5,255 nucleotides of DNA, taken from assembly GCA_029858845.1 (NCBI GenBank), contig JAOUEG010000148.1, forward strand, positions 1-5,255. Direction: 5' to 3'. The position numbers were made by a program, and so were the translations under genes. The stretch's first letter is position 1; every line of letters starts with the position of its first letter. Origin of the DNA: Chloroflexota bacterium (GTDB lineage: Bacteria; Chloroflexota; Limnocylindria; Limnocylindrales; CSP1-4). Shown here in pieces: positions 5,103-5,255 of the stretch. The notes under the pieces were generated by a model that saw nothing but the letters and a program-made list of their open reading frames with translations, had not been told where the DNA came from and searched no databases.

Positions 5103-5255
5103 TCAGAGGGGGAGCAGCGTCTCCATGTCCGGGATGATCGCGTCCGCGCCGAAGACGTAGATGAGCCCCAGCGTGAGGCTGAAGAGCCCGGCGACCAGGC
5201 CGACGGCGACGTAGATCCGTTCCCTCGTCCGGCTCGCCACGAAGCCCACCGTGCT
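5103..5255 (-). CDS. C-terminal fragment of a membrane protein of unknown family
   Basis: Reading the minus strand from the window edge, an open frame of 50 codons ends in TGA at 5103-5105. It has the same strand and codon character as the neighbouring gene and no other stop. The fragment has a basic stretch (ASRTRERI), then one clear transmembrane helix (YVAVGLVAGLFSLTLGLIYVFG), then a short polar/hydrophobic tail (ADAIIPDMETLLPL). It is therefore the C-terminal end of a membrane protein whose start lies beyond position 5255. The 29-base gap to the DUF2269-like start suggests a shared operon. Too little is visible to assign a family. A small single-helix protein or the last helix of a larger transporter are both possible. 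Confidence 0.65.
   Translation of the reverse strand, partial: STVGFVASRTRERIYVAVGLVAGLFSLTLGLIYVFGADAIIPDMETLLPL

Noticed and set aside
1..5255. CRISPR arrays, tRNA or rRNA genes, insertion sequences, phage or defence genes
   Set aside because: I looked for regularly spaced repeats, cloverleaf-like stretches, transposase motifs and terminal inverted repeats and saw none. The window is almost fully coding with ordinary transport genes.

Overview
The window looks like chromosomal DNA from a high-GC bacterium. Coding is dense, G/C dominates third codon positions, and genes are chained by 4-base ATGA stop/start overlaps. The protein style (actinobacterial-type paired ABC-2 exporter genes, an EfeU-like iron permease, a DUF2269-like membrane protein, Ala/Arg/Val-rich composition) suggests an actinobacterium or a Chloroflexota lineage. 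The window alone does not decide between them, and no rRNA or other phylogenetic marker is present.

Layout. Positions 1-3255 (+ strand) hold the end of an ABC export operon in the order ATPase (5' end off the window), permease, ATPase, permease. All three junctions are ATGA overlaps (612-615, 1508-1511, 2530-2533), so the four products are probably translated together and may form one mixed transporter or two related ones. No substrate can be named. Positions 3256-3413 are a regulatory gap with a weak possible terminator, a good sigma70-type promoter (TTGACG, 18-base spacer, TAGCAT) and two perfect inverted repeats between promoter and next gene. One of the repeats has the half-site spacing of a DtxR/IdeR-type metalloregulator box. 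Positions 3414-4610 (+) encode the most distinctive gene: an FTR1/EfeU-type iron permease with both REGLE motifs, fused to an extracytoplasmic cupredoxin with a complete type-1 copper ligand set. The joint is a segment that reads as a lipoprotein signal peptide with its lipobox. Positions 4624-5255 (- strand) converge on it with a DUF2269-like four-helix membrane protein and, upstream of that, the 3' end of an unrecognised membrane protein.

How the parts may work together. The ABC operon is a self-contained exporter. The permease-cupredoxin fusion is best read as a single-gene, metal-regulated, oxidation-linked ferrous iron importer, in which the tethered cupredoxin takes the place of a separate cupredoxin partner such as EfeO. 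No efeO or efeB is seen in the window. The domain identities rest on visible motifs; the coupled mechanism and the regulation are inference.
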